A stretch of DNA of 64,000 bases from Herbaspirillum aquaticum (GTDB lineage Bacteria; Pseudomonadota; Gammaproteobacteria; Burkholderiales; Burkholderiaceae_D). The DNA lies in NCBI RefSeq assembly GCF_002213425.1, contig NZ_NJGV01000025.1:1-64000 (forward strand), written 5' to 3'. The notes beneath the pieces are model-generated. The model was not told the origin of the DNA. It worked only from the letters and a program-made list of their open reading frames with translations, and made no database searches. Both the position numbers and the translations under genes were made by a program. Numbering within the stretch: position 1 is the stretch's first letter; each line of letters opens with the position of its first letter. Positions 56,634 to 64,000 of the stretch are shown here, piece by piece.

Positions 56634-56667
56634 GCATTATAATGCAACCCTGTTGCAGAATGTAACA
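56634..56667. promoter_or_regulatory. palindromes in the znu/zrg divergent region (Zur-like)
   Basis: GCATTATAATGC (56634-56645) contains TATAAT on both strands, and TGTTGCAGAATGTAACA (56651-56667) is an imperfect 7-3-7 inverted repeat. They sit between the divergent zinc uptake operons, as expected for Zur control. Confidence 0.5.
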
Positions 56668-56811
56668 ACACTGCAAATCTGTCCGCGGTCCGGGGCACAA
56701 TGCGGCTCTCAGGGCGGATTTTCTGCCCTGGTTTGCAGTCTGTATCCTTGCGTTGCCGGTTTGCCGCCCCCTTGAACTCCCTTTACAACAAGCACAAGAA
56801 AGAAGCCGCCC

Positions 56812-57405
56812 ATGTTCCGATTCCGTCCATCGTTGCGCCTGATTCCTCTCGTCCTGCTGTCCGTTGCCAGCCTGCCTGCGCTGGCCGCCGATGAAGGCCA
56901 TGACCATCATGGCAACCACCCCGCGCACGTGCACGGCGTGGGCAAACTGGACGTGGCCCTGGAAGGCAACACCCTGACCCTGCACCTGGACAGCCCGCTC
57001 ATCAACCTGGTGGGCTTCGAGCACGCTGCCAGCAGCGGCAAGGACAAGGACACCGTGCGCGCCGCCGTCAAGAACCTGCGCGAAGTCAACCGCATGTTCG
57101 CCACCGATGCGGCCGCCCAGTGCAAGCCGGCCGAAGTGCAACTGGAGTCGGCCGTGCTGACACCGGCCCTGCTGGGTGAAAAGACGCCCGCCAGCAGCGC
57201 ACCGGCGCCAAACGACGGCCATGCCGACCTCGACGGCGATTTCACCCTGGTGTGCGCCAGCCCCGGCGCGCTCAATACGGTGGATGTGAGCGGCCTGTTT
57301 GCAGCCTTCCCCGGCTTCCAGCGCATCGACGTACAACTGGCCACGCCCAAGAAGCAAGGCGCGGTGCAACTGGTGCCGGGCAGCGCCCTGATCCCGCTGA
57401 ACTGA
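56812..57405 (+). CDS. zrgA: ZrgA-like zinc uptake protein (DUF2796)
   Basis: A 197-residue exported protein with a signal peptide (LIPLVLLSVASLPALA) and a mature N-terminus rich in His (GHDHHGNHPAHVHGVG). The rest matches the DUF2796 pattern 'KLDVALEGNTLTLHLDSPLINLVGFEHAA' and the Cys pair (AQCKPA, LVCASP). ZrgA in Vibrio is a periplasmic zinc-binding protein of an ABC-type zinc importer. First gene of a four-gene plus-strand cluster, divergent from znu. Confidence 0.82.
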   Translation: MFRFRPSLRLIPLVLLSVASLPALAADEGHDHHGNHPAHVHGVGKLDVALEGNTLTLHLDSPLINLVGFEHAASSGKDKDTVRAAVKNLREVNRMFATDAAAQCKPAEVQLESAVLTPALLGEKTPASSAPAPNDGHADLDGDFTLVCASPGALNTVDVSGLFAAFPGFQRIDVQLATPKKQGAVQLVPGSALIPLN

Positions 57406-57527
57406 TGTTCCGATCCGCCGGGGCCACGCGCCCTGGCGAGGCAAGTCAGGCCAATGACAGGCGCAGGCGCTATGATCGGCCGTGCTGCCCAGCTTCGGCG
57501 CCTTCCGCGCTTTTCCTTCATGTTGTC

Positions 57528-58258
<731 letters not shown>

Positions 58259-58262
<4 letters not shown>

Positions 58263-59527
58263 AGCTGCTCCTGCGCCTGGCCGCGCGCAGCGCCTGGAAC
58301 CGGCGCTTCACGCTGGGCCTGATGTTGCTGGCCATTGCCCTGTCTACTACCATGCTGCTGGGGATCGAACGGGTGCGCCATGAGGTGCGGGCCGGATTCT
58401 CGCAATCGGTCTCCGGCACGGACCTGGTGGTCGGTGCGCGCACCAGTCCGATCCAGCTGATGCTGTACGCCATCTTCCGCATCGGCGGCGCCACCAACAA
58501 CATGGGCTGGGACAGTGCCCAGGCCCTGGCGCGCAATCCGGCGGTAGCCTGGACCATCCCGATCTCGCTGGGTGATTCGCATCGCGGCTTCCCGGTGCTG
58601 GCCACCAATGGCGATTACTTCACCCATTTCCGCTACGGCAGCGGCCAGTCGCTCAAGCTGGCCCAGGGCCAGCCTTTTGCCGGTGTCTTCGATGCCGTGC
58701 TGGGGGCCGACGTGGCCGACAAACTGCACTACCACCTTGGTGACGTCATCGTGCTGGCCCACGGCATGGGCGGCATGGGCCTGACCCAGCATGCCGACAA
58801 ACCCTTCAAGGTAGTCGGCATCCTGGAGCGCACCGGCACTCCGGTGGACCGCACGGTACATATCGGGCTGGACGGCATGCAGGCCATCCACCTGGACTGG
58901 GAAGGCGGCGCCCCCTTGCCGGGAGTGCATATCCCCGCCGAATTCGTGAAGAAATTCAACCTGACGCCCACCAGCATTACCGCCGTCCTGGTGGGATTGA
59001 AGAGCCGCGCTCGTGTCTTCGCCGTGCAGCGCGCCATTGCCGATGGCGATGGCTTCAAGGAGCCCTTGATGGCCGTGCTGCCGGGCGTAGCGCTGGATCA
59101 GCTGTGGGACGTGGTCGGCATCGGCGAGAACGCCTTGCTGGTGGTCTCGGGCATGGTGGTGGTGGTCGGACTGGCCGGGCTGGTGGCGGCCATCCTGGCC
59201 AGCCTGGGCGAACGGCGGCGTGAACTGGCCATCCTGCGCTCGGTCGGTGCGCGTCCGCTGGATGTGCTCTGGCTGCTGTGCGTGGAAGGATTGGGCGTGA
59301 TGCTGTGCGGCGTGCTGGCGGGGCTGTTGCTGCTCAGCGCCCTGGCCTGGGCCTTGGGACCGATGCTGGCCGCGCAGTTCGGCATCGCCTTGCATGCCAC
59401 GTGGCCAGCCGCAGGGGAATTACAATTGCTGCTCTGGACCGTGCTGGCCGGGCTGGTGGCCAGCCTCTTGCCGGCCTGGCGCGCGTACCGCCTGAGCCTG
59501 TCGGACGGCCTGACCCCAAGAATCTGA
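58259..59527 (+). CDS. FtsX/MacB-type ABC permease of the Zrg cluster
   Basis: A 422-residue permease with an N-terminal helix (FTLGLMLLAIALSTTMLLGI), a large periplasmic domain (about 45-280) and three C-terminal helices ending in ALLP-type 'SLLPAWRAYRLSLSDGLTPRI'. The layout is MacB/LolC-like. Coupled to the ATPase gene by ATGA overlap. Confidence 0.9.
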
Positions 59528-59547
59528 TCTGATTTGGATGCATTGAT

Positions 59548-60324
59548 ATGAAGTCTCTTTACTGGATAGGCGGCATCGTCGCCGCCGGCCTGCTGGTAGG
59601 CAGCGGCGTTCGCCTGCTGGCCCACGGCGATGCCCAGGCGGCCCCGGCGACTGCCGCTGCGCCTGCTGCGGCCGCCGCTGCCCCCACCGGCGCCCCGCTG
59701 GCCGGCGCAGTTCCCGCCGTGACCGCACGCGCTGATGCCGGCAGCACCGTGGCCGGCGTGGCCGCCGCCTCCAACGGCCCCTACAAGGTCGGCGACCAGC
59801 TGCAACAAAGCCCCGCCGTCACCGACAAGCCCTACCAGGCCTCGGGCAAGATGGTGAACGGTTTCCAGGAGATCGCCTGGGAATCCCTGATCCCCAAGGA
59901 CTGGGATCCGATGGCACCCTTCAAGGGACTCAAGCTGGACCAGATGACCGATGACGATCCGCGTGCCGATGCGGCGCTGTGGAAGGCCAAGAAGTACTGG
60001 AAGGATGCGCCCGTCGATCCGGCCATGGAAGGCAAGGCGGTACGCCTGCCGGGCTTTGTGGTGTCGCTGGATCGCGAAGGCGAGGCCCTCAAGGAATTCC
60101 TGCTGGTCCCCTACTTCGGCGCCTGCATCCATGTGCCGCCGCCCCCTGCCAACCAGATCATTCACGTCAAGAGCGCCAAGGCCGTCAAGAATGTGCGCAC
60201 CATGGATGCGGTGTGGATCAGCGGCGTGCTCAAGGTGGAACGCTCGGACTCTTCCATGGGCGCATCCAGCTACAGCATGAAGGCAGTCAGCGTTGAACCT
60301 TACAGCGCACCGGACAAAGGTTGA
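59548..60324 (+). CDS. DUF3299 protein of the Zrg cluster
   Basis: A 258-residue protein anchored by an N-terminal helix (LYWIGGIVAAGLLVGSGVRLL), with an Ala/Pro-rich low-complexity segment (about 30-70) and the DUF3299 core 'EIAWESLIPKDWDP...RLPGFVVSLDREGEALKEFLLVPYFGACIHVPPPPANQIIHV'. Cys and His in GACIHVPPPP form a probable metal site. Usually lies with ABC genes of the zrg type. Last gene before the repeat array. Confidence 0.82.
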   Translation: MKSLYWIGGIVAAGLLVGSGVRLLAHGDAQAAPATAAAPAAAAAAPTGAPLAGAVPAVTARADAGSTVAGVAAASNGPYKVGDQLQQSPAVTDKPYQASGKMVNGFQEIAWESLIPKDWDPMAPFKGLKLDQMTDDDPRADAALWKAKKYWKDAPVDPAMEGKAVRLPGFVVSLDREGEALKEFLLVPYFGACIHVPPPPANQIIHVKSAKAVKNVRTMDAVWISGVLKVERSDSSMGASSYSMKAVSVEPYSAPDKG

Positions 60325-60392
60325 TTGCACACACCGGACTGCTTATCCCCAATTTCCCCTCCTCCGCTTCCAAGGCCTGCCGCGTGCAGGCC

Positions 60393-60460
60393 TTATCCAC
60401 ATTTTACGGGGGCAAGCTTGTGGACAAGGCTTTGACAAGCCACCCAAGCCCTTGATTCTT
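60393..60460 (+). repeat. DnaA-box-like repeat unit 1
   Basis: First box TTATCCACA at 60393-60401 (exact TTWTNCACA); second, inverted, TGTGGACAA at 60419-60427 (one mismatch). Starts 26 bp apart. Conserved downstream segment TTTGACAAGCCACCC...CTTGATT. Confidence 0.85.
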
Positions 60461-60554
60461 CAGCGTTTTTTTCTCCCGCCTCGGCTGCGCGCATTCGTGG
60501 TGCAGGCCGCTGCCGCGCGTCACCCGGCCAGGACTTGTCCCCGTCACCTGGCCG

Positions 60555-60622
60555 GATATCCACATTTTTTGGGAGCAAGCCTGTGGAGAAGCGCTGGGCA
60601 AGTCAGGCAAGGCCTTGATTGC
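60555..60622 (+). repeat. DnaA-box-like repeat unit 2
   Basis: ATATCCACA at 60556-60564, TGTGGAGAA at 60582-60590; starts 26 bp apart; core TTTTTTGGGAGCAAGCC. Unit tail CAAGGCCTTGATT. Confidence 0.9.
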
Positions 60623-60704
60623 AAAGGACTTTCCTCTACCGAGGCAGCAGGAGGCAAAAAACGGGCAGTCCGCTGCTTCCAACAAGCGTTGCACCACGCG
60701 CAAC

Positions 60705-60770
60705 GATATCCACATTTTCTGGGAGCAAGCTTGTGGAGAAGCACTTGACAAGCCACTCAAGCCATTGATT
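60705..60770 (+). repeat. DnaA-box-like repeat unit 3
   Basis: ATATCCACA at 60706-60714, TGTGGAGAA at 60732-60740; 26 bp; tail CTTGACAAGCCACTCAAGCC. Confidence 0.9.
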
Positions 60771-60887
60771 CGAAACAACTTTTCAATATCGCAACAGCGG
60801 CTGGCAAACGTCGTCAAAACAGGTGCGACCGAGGCTTTTCAGCTTGCCGCGCGCCCGAAAAGCCGCCTTGCCTGCCGCTTCACGCAG

Positions 60888-60953
60888 GATATCCACACAT
60901 TTTGGGAGCAAGCCTGTGGACAAGCTCTTGACAAGACACCCAAGCCATTGATT
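60888..60953 (+). repeat. DnaA-box-like repeat unit 4
   Basis: ATATCCACA at 60889-60897, TGTGGACAA at 60915-60923; 26 bp; core ends GGGAGCAAGCC. Confidence 0.9.
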
Positions 60954-61048
60954 AAAAAGGAAAAACCCCGCCAGACGCAAACCCGGGCAGTTTTTTGGCG
61001 AACCTGGCCATCCGCCGCAAAGCCGCGCCCAGACTGGCCGAGCGGGGT

Positions 61049-61114
61049 GATATCCACACTTTTTGGGTGCAAGCCTGTGGAAAAGCCTTGGACAAGCCAC
61101 TCAAGCCCTTGATT
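61049..61114 (+). repeat. DnaA-box-like repeat unit 5
   Basis: ATATCCACA at 61050-61058, TGTGGAAAA at 61076-61084 (exact TTWTNCACA on the reverse strand); 26 bp; core TTTTTGGGTGCAAGCC. Confidence 0.9.
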
Positions 61115-61178
61115 ATCAAGGGTTTTATGAAAAATGACGCGACATGGGCAGCAGCCTGTCCCTGGCACCGCTTGCATG

Positions 61179-61244
61179 GATATCCACATTTTTTGGGAGC
61201 AAGCCTGTGGAAAAGCGCTGGGTAAGCAGACCAAGTCTTTGATT
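61179..61244 (+). repeat. DnaA-box-like repeat unit 6
   Basis: ATATCCACA at 61180-61188, TGTGGAAAA at 61206-61214 (exact on the reverse strand); 26 bp; tail more diverged (GGGTAAGCAGACC). Confidence 0.9.
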
Positions 61245-61508
61245 GCAAAGGGAAATCACTGCCAGGGCAGCAGATGGGCAAGCAGGGGAAAAGACAGGGA
61301 AGGTACAGAGCGAAGAAAGCGATGGGCAGGCCCCGGTGACGGAGCCTGCCCTGAAGGGAGGGACGCACCCCGCGCCGCGCACCGGCAAGCTTGCGCCTGA
61401 CGGGAAGGGAGGACCGCGGCTTCCATCACGTGTGCGACCTGCCGGGTTACGACGCCACTGTCCGGCCTGGGCGTGAAGCATGAAGCGAGGAGAACTGGCT
61501 GCCCGGGA

Positions 61509-61551
61509 AAAAAGGCCTGCGACGCGCTCGCATCGCAGGCAACAACATCTG
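61509..61551 (-). terminator. intrinsic terminator, minus strand
   Basis: GCCTGCGA-TGCGAGCGCG-TCGCAGGC followed on the minus strand by CTTTTTT. It lies 295 bp beyond the DUF2026-like stop, so it may end that transcript or an unannotated minus-strand RNA in between. Confidence 0.8.
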
Positions 61552-61749
61552 CACCGAGTCAGAGGAGACAGGCGCAAGTCTAGTGGCAGCGTATGACCGC
61601 GCCATGACAGTGCACTGGCATATGAAGGAAAAAGCGGGAGAGGAGGCTGAAGGGGAAAAGTGATACTGAAAATGTCATGAAGCCGTCATAACGGCGCACT
61701 ATAGTGTGAACCTTAGTGCGGTACATGCAACCGATATGCATGATCGCAT

Positions 61750-61801
61750 GGTGTGTTGGACATCTGTCCAGCACACCCTCCTCTCGGAGGCGTTCGCCTC
61801 C
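61750..61801. other. two adjacent strong hairpins (possible structured RNA)
   Basis: GGTGTGTTGGACA/TGTCCAGCACACC (61750-61777) and GGAGGC-GTTC-GCCTCC (61786-61801). No U-run follows on either strand. They could be the 3' end of the DUF2026-like mRNA or part of a small RNA; the palindrome CACTATAGTG at 61699-61708 is a possible promoter remnant. Confidence 0.4.
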
Positions 61802-61845
61802 ATGACATTCCCGGAATAAATTGCTGAAGAAAAACGACGAACGTC

Positions 61846-62514
61846 TTACCAGACGCCTTCGATGGCCGTGGCCTGCAGCTTGATGCGCGAGACTTCGCCA
61901 TCGGCGCCTTGCAGGGCCAGGTCGTCCGGCATCGCCTTGGGCGGCTTGCGGAACCATTCCAGGCACAATTGCGACAGGTTGGTCAGCGCCTTCTTGGCCA
62001 TGAACTGCTGCAGCAGCTCGCGCGTCAGTTCCAGGTTGGAGGCAAGGTAGAAGTCTCCTGGCTTGGCCAGCGCCTGCACATCCGCGCTCATGCGCTGCAG
62101 GTCCTTCTGGAACATCTGGCGCGGCACCGGCAAGGGGTGGCCAGCCGAGACCAGCAGCTCCTGGAACAGCGGCGCCATGAAATCGAGCGCATAGCCGTCG
62201 CACTGCACCCAGGCGTGGAAGGCATCCTGGTGGCTGGTCACGCTCTGGCCGTCATCCCCCAGCGAACCGAAGGACAGTGCGCCACCGCCATCTTCGCGAA
62301 TCAGGTAGAACGCCGCACCGGCGACGGGGAAGGCATTGCGCTTGTAGAACTTCTTGAGGATCTGGGCGGCGGTGACGGAAAAGAAGAAACTGGCGGCCGG
62401 AATGTCCGCTTCCACGCTGTGCAGCACGGAATGGATGACGCGGAAGATGCGTTGGTAATCGGCCAGGGGAATCAATGGGCGCAGGTTCTGCGCGGAGGAA
62501 TGTGAGCTTTGCAT
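61846..62514 (-). CDS. DUF2026-like protein, 222 aa
   Basis: A soluble 222-residue protein: 'LIPLADYQRIFRVIHSVLHSVEADIPAASFFFSVTAAQILKKFYKRNAFPVAGAAFYLI', a 'HAWVQCDGYALDFMAPLFQEL' segment with H-x-W..D..DFMAP, and a C-terminal helical half. This resembles DUF2026; the AaFYL/HaWve/DFMaP pattern also recalls cysteine-peptidase-like folds (Cys65-type residues are not obvious here). Start ATG 62514 gives the family-like N-terminus. Function unknown. Read from the assignment as tentative. Confidence 0.65.
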   Translation of the reverse strand: MQSSHSSAQNLRPLIPLADYQRIFRVIHSVLHSVEADIPAASFFFSVTAAQILKKFYKRNAFPVAGAAFYLIREDGGGALSFGSLGDDGQSVTSHQDAFHAWVQCDGYALDFMAPLFQELLVSAGHPLPVPRQMFQKDLQRMSADVQALAKPGDFYLASNLELTRELLQQFMAKKALTNLSQLCLEWFRKPPKAMPDDLALQGADGEVSRIKLQATAIEGVW

Positions 62515-62959
62515 GGGCGCTATTTTCGCATGGAAAAGAACGGGCAAGCCGCTAGGCCGCTTCACGGGATTGCCGGACTGCACACACCCGTTGCGTGACG
62601 CGCTTTGGAACAAAAGCGGCATCACGACTTGCCGTTCCACCCTCAAGACATGTTTGCTGCGCAAAACTCTACTGCTACTGCTACTGCTACTACTTCTACC
62701 GCTACTTCAACTGCTGCTACGCACTGCAACTGCAACTACGACTGCAAATCAATTGCAAAACGAAACGACATTGGCTCACTGCTGTACTACGTACTAAGTA
62801 CTACTGACTGCTCACTGCTACTGCGGATACTTGCTGTTGTTGCAGGCACTACCCCTAATGCCACGCAACGGTACTACCTTTGCTGCTTCACTCCCCCTCA
62901 CTTCACTTCCCCTCACTTCCCCTACGATCCCTCGCCCCCAGGCACGTCTCCCCTGGTAT
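62515..62959. other. 445-bp low-complexity intergenic region
   Basis: No gene supported. Dominated by CTA/CTG/CTT triplets (62667-62840), a cluster of GTACTA motifs (about 62785-62805) and repeated CCCCTCACTT (62892-62922). Pyrimidine-rich on the plus strand; translated frames are poly-Leu or Ser/Thr and look spurious. Confidence 0.7.
62667..62720 (+). repeat. CTA/CTG trinucleotide-rich tract
   Basis: Alternating CTACTG hexamers (about four in a row) that decay into CTN triplets. Composition differs sharply from surrounding GC-rich DNA. Confidence 0.85.
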
Positions 62960-63271
62960 TCAATCCGGCTTCTTCGGCTCCTGCATGAAGCAGGTGCAAT
63001 CGACATCGTGATACTGTGCACAGTGCTGCAACGACGGCCGGGTCAGGCCATTGTTGAACAGGGAACGCTCCTGGGCATCCACCGCCACGTAGCGCAAGGC
63101 CGAAGCCATGACCTGCTGGTCGCGCTGGCCGACATCCTCCAGCGACACTTCCAGGCTGCCCCACTCCTTGTCGGTCTTGATGAAGAGATACATCAGCACG
63201 GTGCAGAAGACCAGGTAACTGATGAACATCAGGGTGATTTCACCCGGTACGGATTCGGTAACGAAATGCAT
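62960..63271 (-). CDS. small membrane-anchored hypothetical protein, 103 aa
   Basis: A 103-residue protein with one membrane helix near the N-terminus (EITLMFISYLVFCTVLMYLFI, about 10-30) and a soluble tail: 'KTDKEWGSLEVSLEDVGQRDQQVMASALRYVAVDAQERSLF', ending in a Cys/His-rich stretch (LQHCAQYHDVDCTCF). ATG 63271 follows TTGGAG. The family is not recognised; the three Cys and two His at the C-terminus could bind metal. Confidence 0.6.
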   Translation of the reverse strand: MHFVTESVPGEITLMFISYLVFCTVLMYLFIKTDKEWGSLEVSLEDVGQRDQQVMASALRYVAVDAQERSLFNNGLTRPSLQHCAQYHDVDCTCFMQEPKKPD

Positions 63272-63706
63272 GGCTGGCTCCAAAAGCAAGATACTTGGTC
63301 AAGGTCTTGCGTGCCAGTCGTGACCCCGCTGTATGGTCGGGGGTCCGGAGCACAGACCGTGTTTCATTGGTTCCCATGGTAGTGGCCCGACGTGATCGCG
63401 AACATCGGGGAATTCCTGACCCGGCAACGTCACTTGCCAGCTCGACAGCAGCCTGGGCTCGGGCTTTGCGGCGCATCAAGCTCTGCCATGCGCCGTGAAA
63501 GTTACGTGAATTTCAAGCCCGCATGCTGCAGGGAAACAGCCGAAAAAAAACCCGCCAGGCTTGCGCGTGGCGGGTTCAGGCTCGAATTGTCCAAGTCCAA
63601 GGACGTCTGAGGAGACGCCCTCAATGTACCGGGCCATGCACCTGCTGAAAACGAAGCATTCGTCATGCGCTTATGCTCGTGGCGCATAAGCCGCACGCTG
63701 CCGCTC
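63272..63706. other. 435-bp intergenic region
   Basis: Contains the amidohydrolase terminator (63543-63577) and a GCTTATGC...GCATAAGC hairpin near 63670-63691 just after the stop. No gene was supported. Confidence 0.5.
63543..63577 (-). terminator. intrinsic terminator of the amidohydrolase gene
   Basis: AACCCGCCA...TGGCGGGTT followed on the minus strand by T8. Confidence 0.88.
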
Positions 63707-64000
63707 TCAGCCGGCCTTGACGGGCAGCCAGCGCTCCACCAGCCGGGTCCAGAAGGCGGCGCCCACGGGGATGTTGGCATCATTGAAATCGTAGCCCGCG
63801 TTGTGCAGCATCGGCTGGCCCTGCCCGTTGCCTACGCGCAAGAAGCAGCCGGGACGCTGTTGCAGGAAGTAGGCAAAATCCTCGCTGCCGGCGATGGGAC
63901 CGAAGGGCGCGATCACCTTCTCCGCCCCCACCAGTTCTTCGGCCACGCTGCGGGCGAATTCGGTCTCTGCGTCGCTGTTGACCAGCACCGGATAGCCGCG
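63707..64000 (-). CDS. M20-family amidohydrolase (hippurate hydrolase-like), C-terminal part
   Basis: The last ~97 residues of an M20D peptidase/amidohydrolase; the gene continues past the window edge. Visible features: 'YPVLVNSDAETEFARSVAEELVG', 'PIAGSEDFAYFLQQRPGCFLRVGNG' (Glu/Asp metal-site loop GSEDFAYF) and 'LHNAGYDFNDANIPVGAAFWTRLVERWL' with the C-terminal metal His. Such enzymes release amino acids from N-acyl conjugates. The substrate cannot be told from this part. Confidence 0.9.
   Translation of the reverse strand, partial: RGYPVLVNSDAETEFARSVAEELVGAEKVIAPFGPIAGSEDFAYFLQQRPGCFLRVGNGQGQPMLHNAGYDFNDANIPVGAAFWTRLVERWLPVKAG

Larger units (their letters stand above)
60325..61845. other. 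1.5-kb gene-free region with a six-unit repeat array
   Basis: Between DUF3299 and the DUF2026-like gene. It holds the six repeats listed separately (60393-61244), a hairpin AAGGCCTGC...GCAGGCCTT (about 60371-60393), a terminator (61509-61551) and tandem hairpins (61750-61801). Open frames crossing the repeats shift frame between units and look non-coding. Confidence 0.8.

Noticed and set aside
60393-61244. CRISPR or integron attC array
   Set aside because: Unit spacing varies from 130 to 183 bp, repeats are too long and no cas gene is near. Units lack the GTTRRRY / RYYYAAC ends of attC sites.
60404-61368. Minus-strand open frames across the array encoding recurrent SPQACSQKMWIS or LSTGLLPK peptides
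   Set aside because: The repeated peptides come from the DNA repeats, change frame between units and lack start signals or a family, so they are not genes.
62513-62807. Plus-strand poly-Leu frames
   Set aside because: Created by the CTN triplet tract; no ribosome site and no globular composition.

Overview
The window looks like chromosomal DNA of a GC-rich betaproteobacterium. The proteins, gene order and regulatory sites (glnA-ntrBC, iscRSUA-hscBA-fdx-iscX, prpBC with prpR, mnmH-selD) fit the Burkholderiales family Oxalobacteraceae, and Herbaspirillum is the best guess. That placement rests on family recognition, not on a database search.

Layout. 1-1653: end of a prophage or integrative element (phage-type hypothetical genes, a phage ASCH-like protein, an excisionase-like HTH protein, a tandem-repeat junction). 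It abuts xthA (exonuclease III). 2.5-10.5 kb: GNAT acetyltransferase, then a propionate/2-methylcitrate locus (prpE, a lysozyme-inhibitor-like lipoprotein, prpC, prpB and the divergent activator prpR) with a near-perfect sigma-54 promoter ahead of prpB. 10.7-14.2 kb: MHS-type transporter and a chemoreceptor. 14.3-19.6 kb: the nitrogen control block glnA-ntrB-ntrC, with a sigma-54 promoter and three NtrC-like boxes upstream of glnA, then a rhodanese. 19.6-24.3 kb: an RcsB-like response regulator with a REC-HPt partner, then an exported DUF1800/DUF1501 pair. 24.3-31 kb: the iron-sulfur assembly operon iscR-S-U-A-hscB-(lysE)-hscA-fdx-iscX, with a lysE-type exporter gene inside it, an internal terminator, and two IscR type-1-like boxes over its promoter. 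31-39.8 kb: an aldarate (glucarate/galactarate) catabolic region: FadR-type regulator, kdgD, periplasmic lactonase, garD-type dehydratase and MFS transporter, with a chemoreceptor in the middle. 40-46 kb: ArsP-like permease, mnmH-selD (tRNA selenation), an MNT-HEPN toxin-antitoxin-like pair whose HEPN gene carries a frameshift, two tandem tRNA-Asn genes, and an aromatic/aspartate aminotransferase. 46.4-53.6 kb: uvrB, a uracil-DNA-glycosylase homologue with an altered active site, a Cache-domain chemoreceptor, a LysR regulator and a small monooxygenase. 53.7-60.3 kb: two divergent zinc uptake systems, znuCBA (preceded by an overlooked 43-codon membrane protein gene) and a zrgA/ABC/FtsX/DUF3299 cluster, sharing an intergenic region with Zur-like palindromes. 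60.4-61.25 kb: a gene-free array of six repeats. 61.8-64 kb: a DUF2026-like gene, low-complexity DNA, a small membrane protein and the 3' end of an M20 amidohydrolase gene.

The most unusual element is the array at 60393-61244. Each of its six ~65-bp units carries an inverted pair of DnaA-box-like 9-mers whose starts are exactly 26 bp apart, while the DNA between units differs. It may be a DnaA-titrating or replication-control locus, or a family of structured RNAs. I know of no description of it.

Other observations of value are the one-base frameshift in the HEPN gene, the exporter gene and terminator inside the isc operon, the three copies of an 18-bp AT-rich palindrome just downstream of stop codons, and the loss of the catalytic Asp motif in the UDG homologue.
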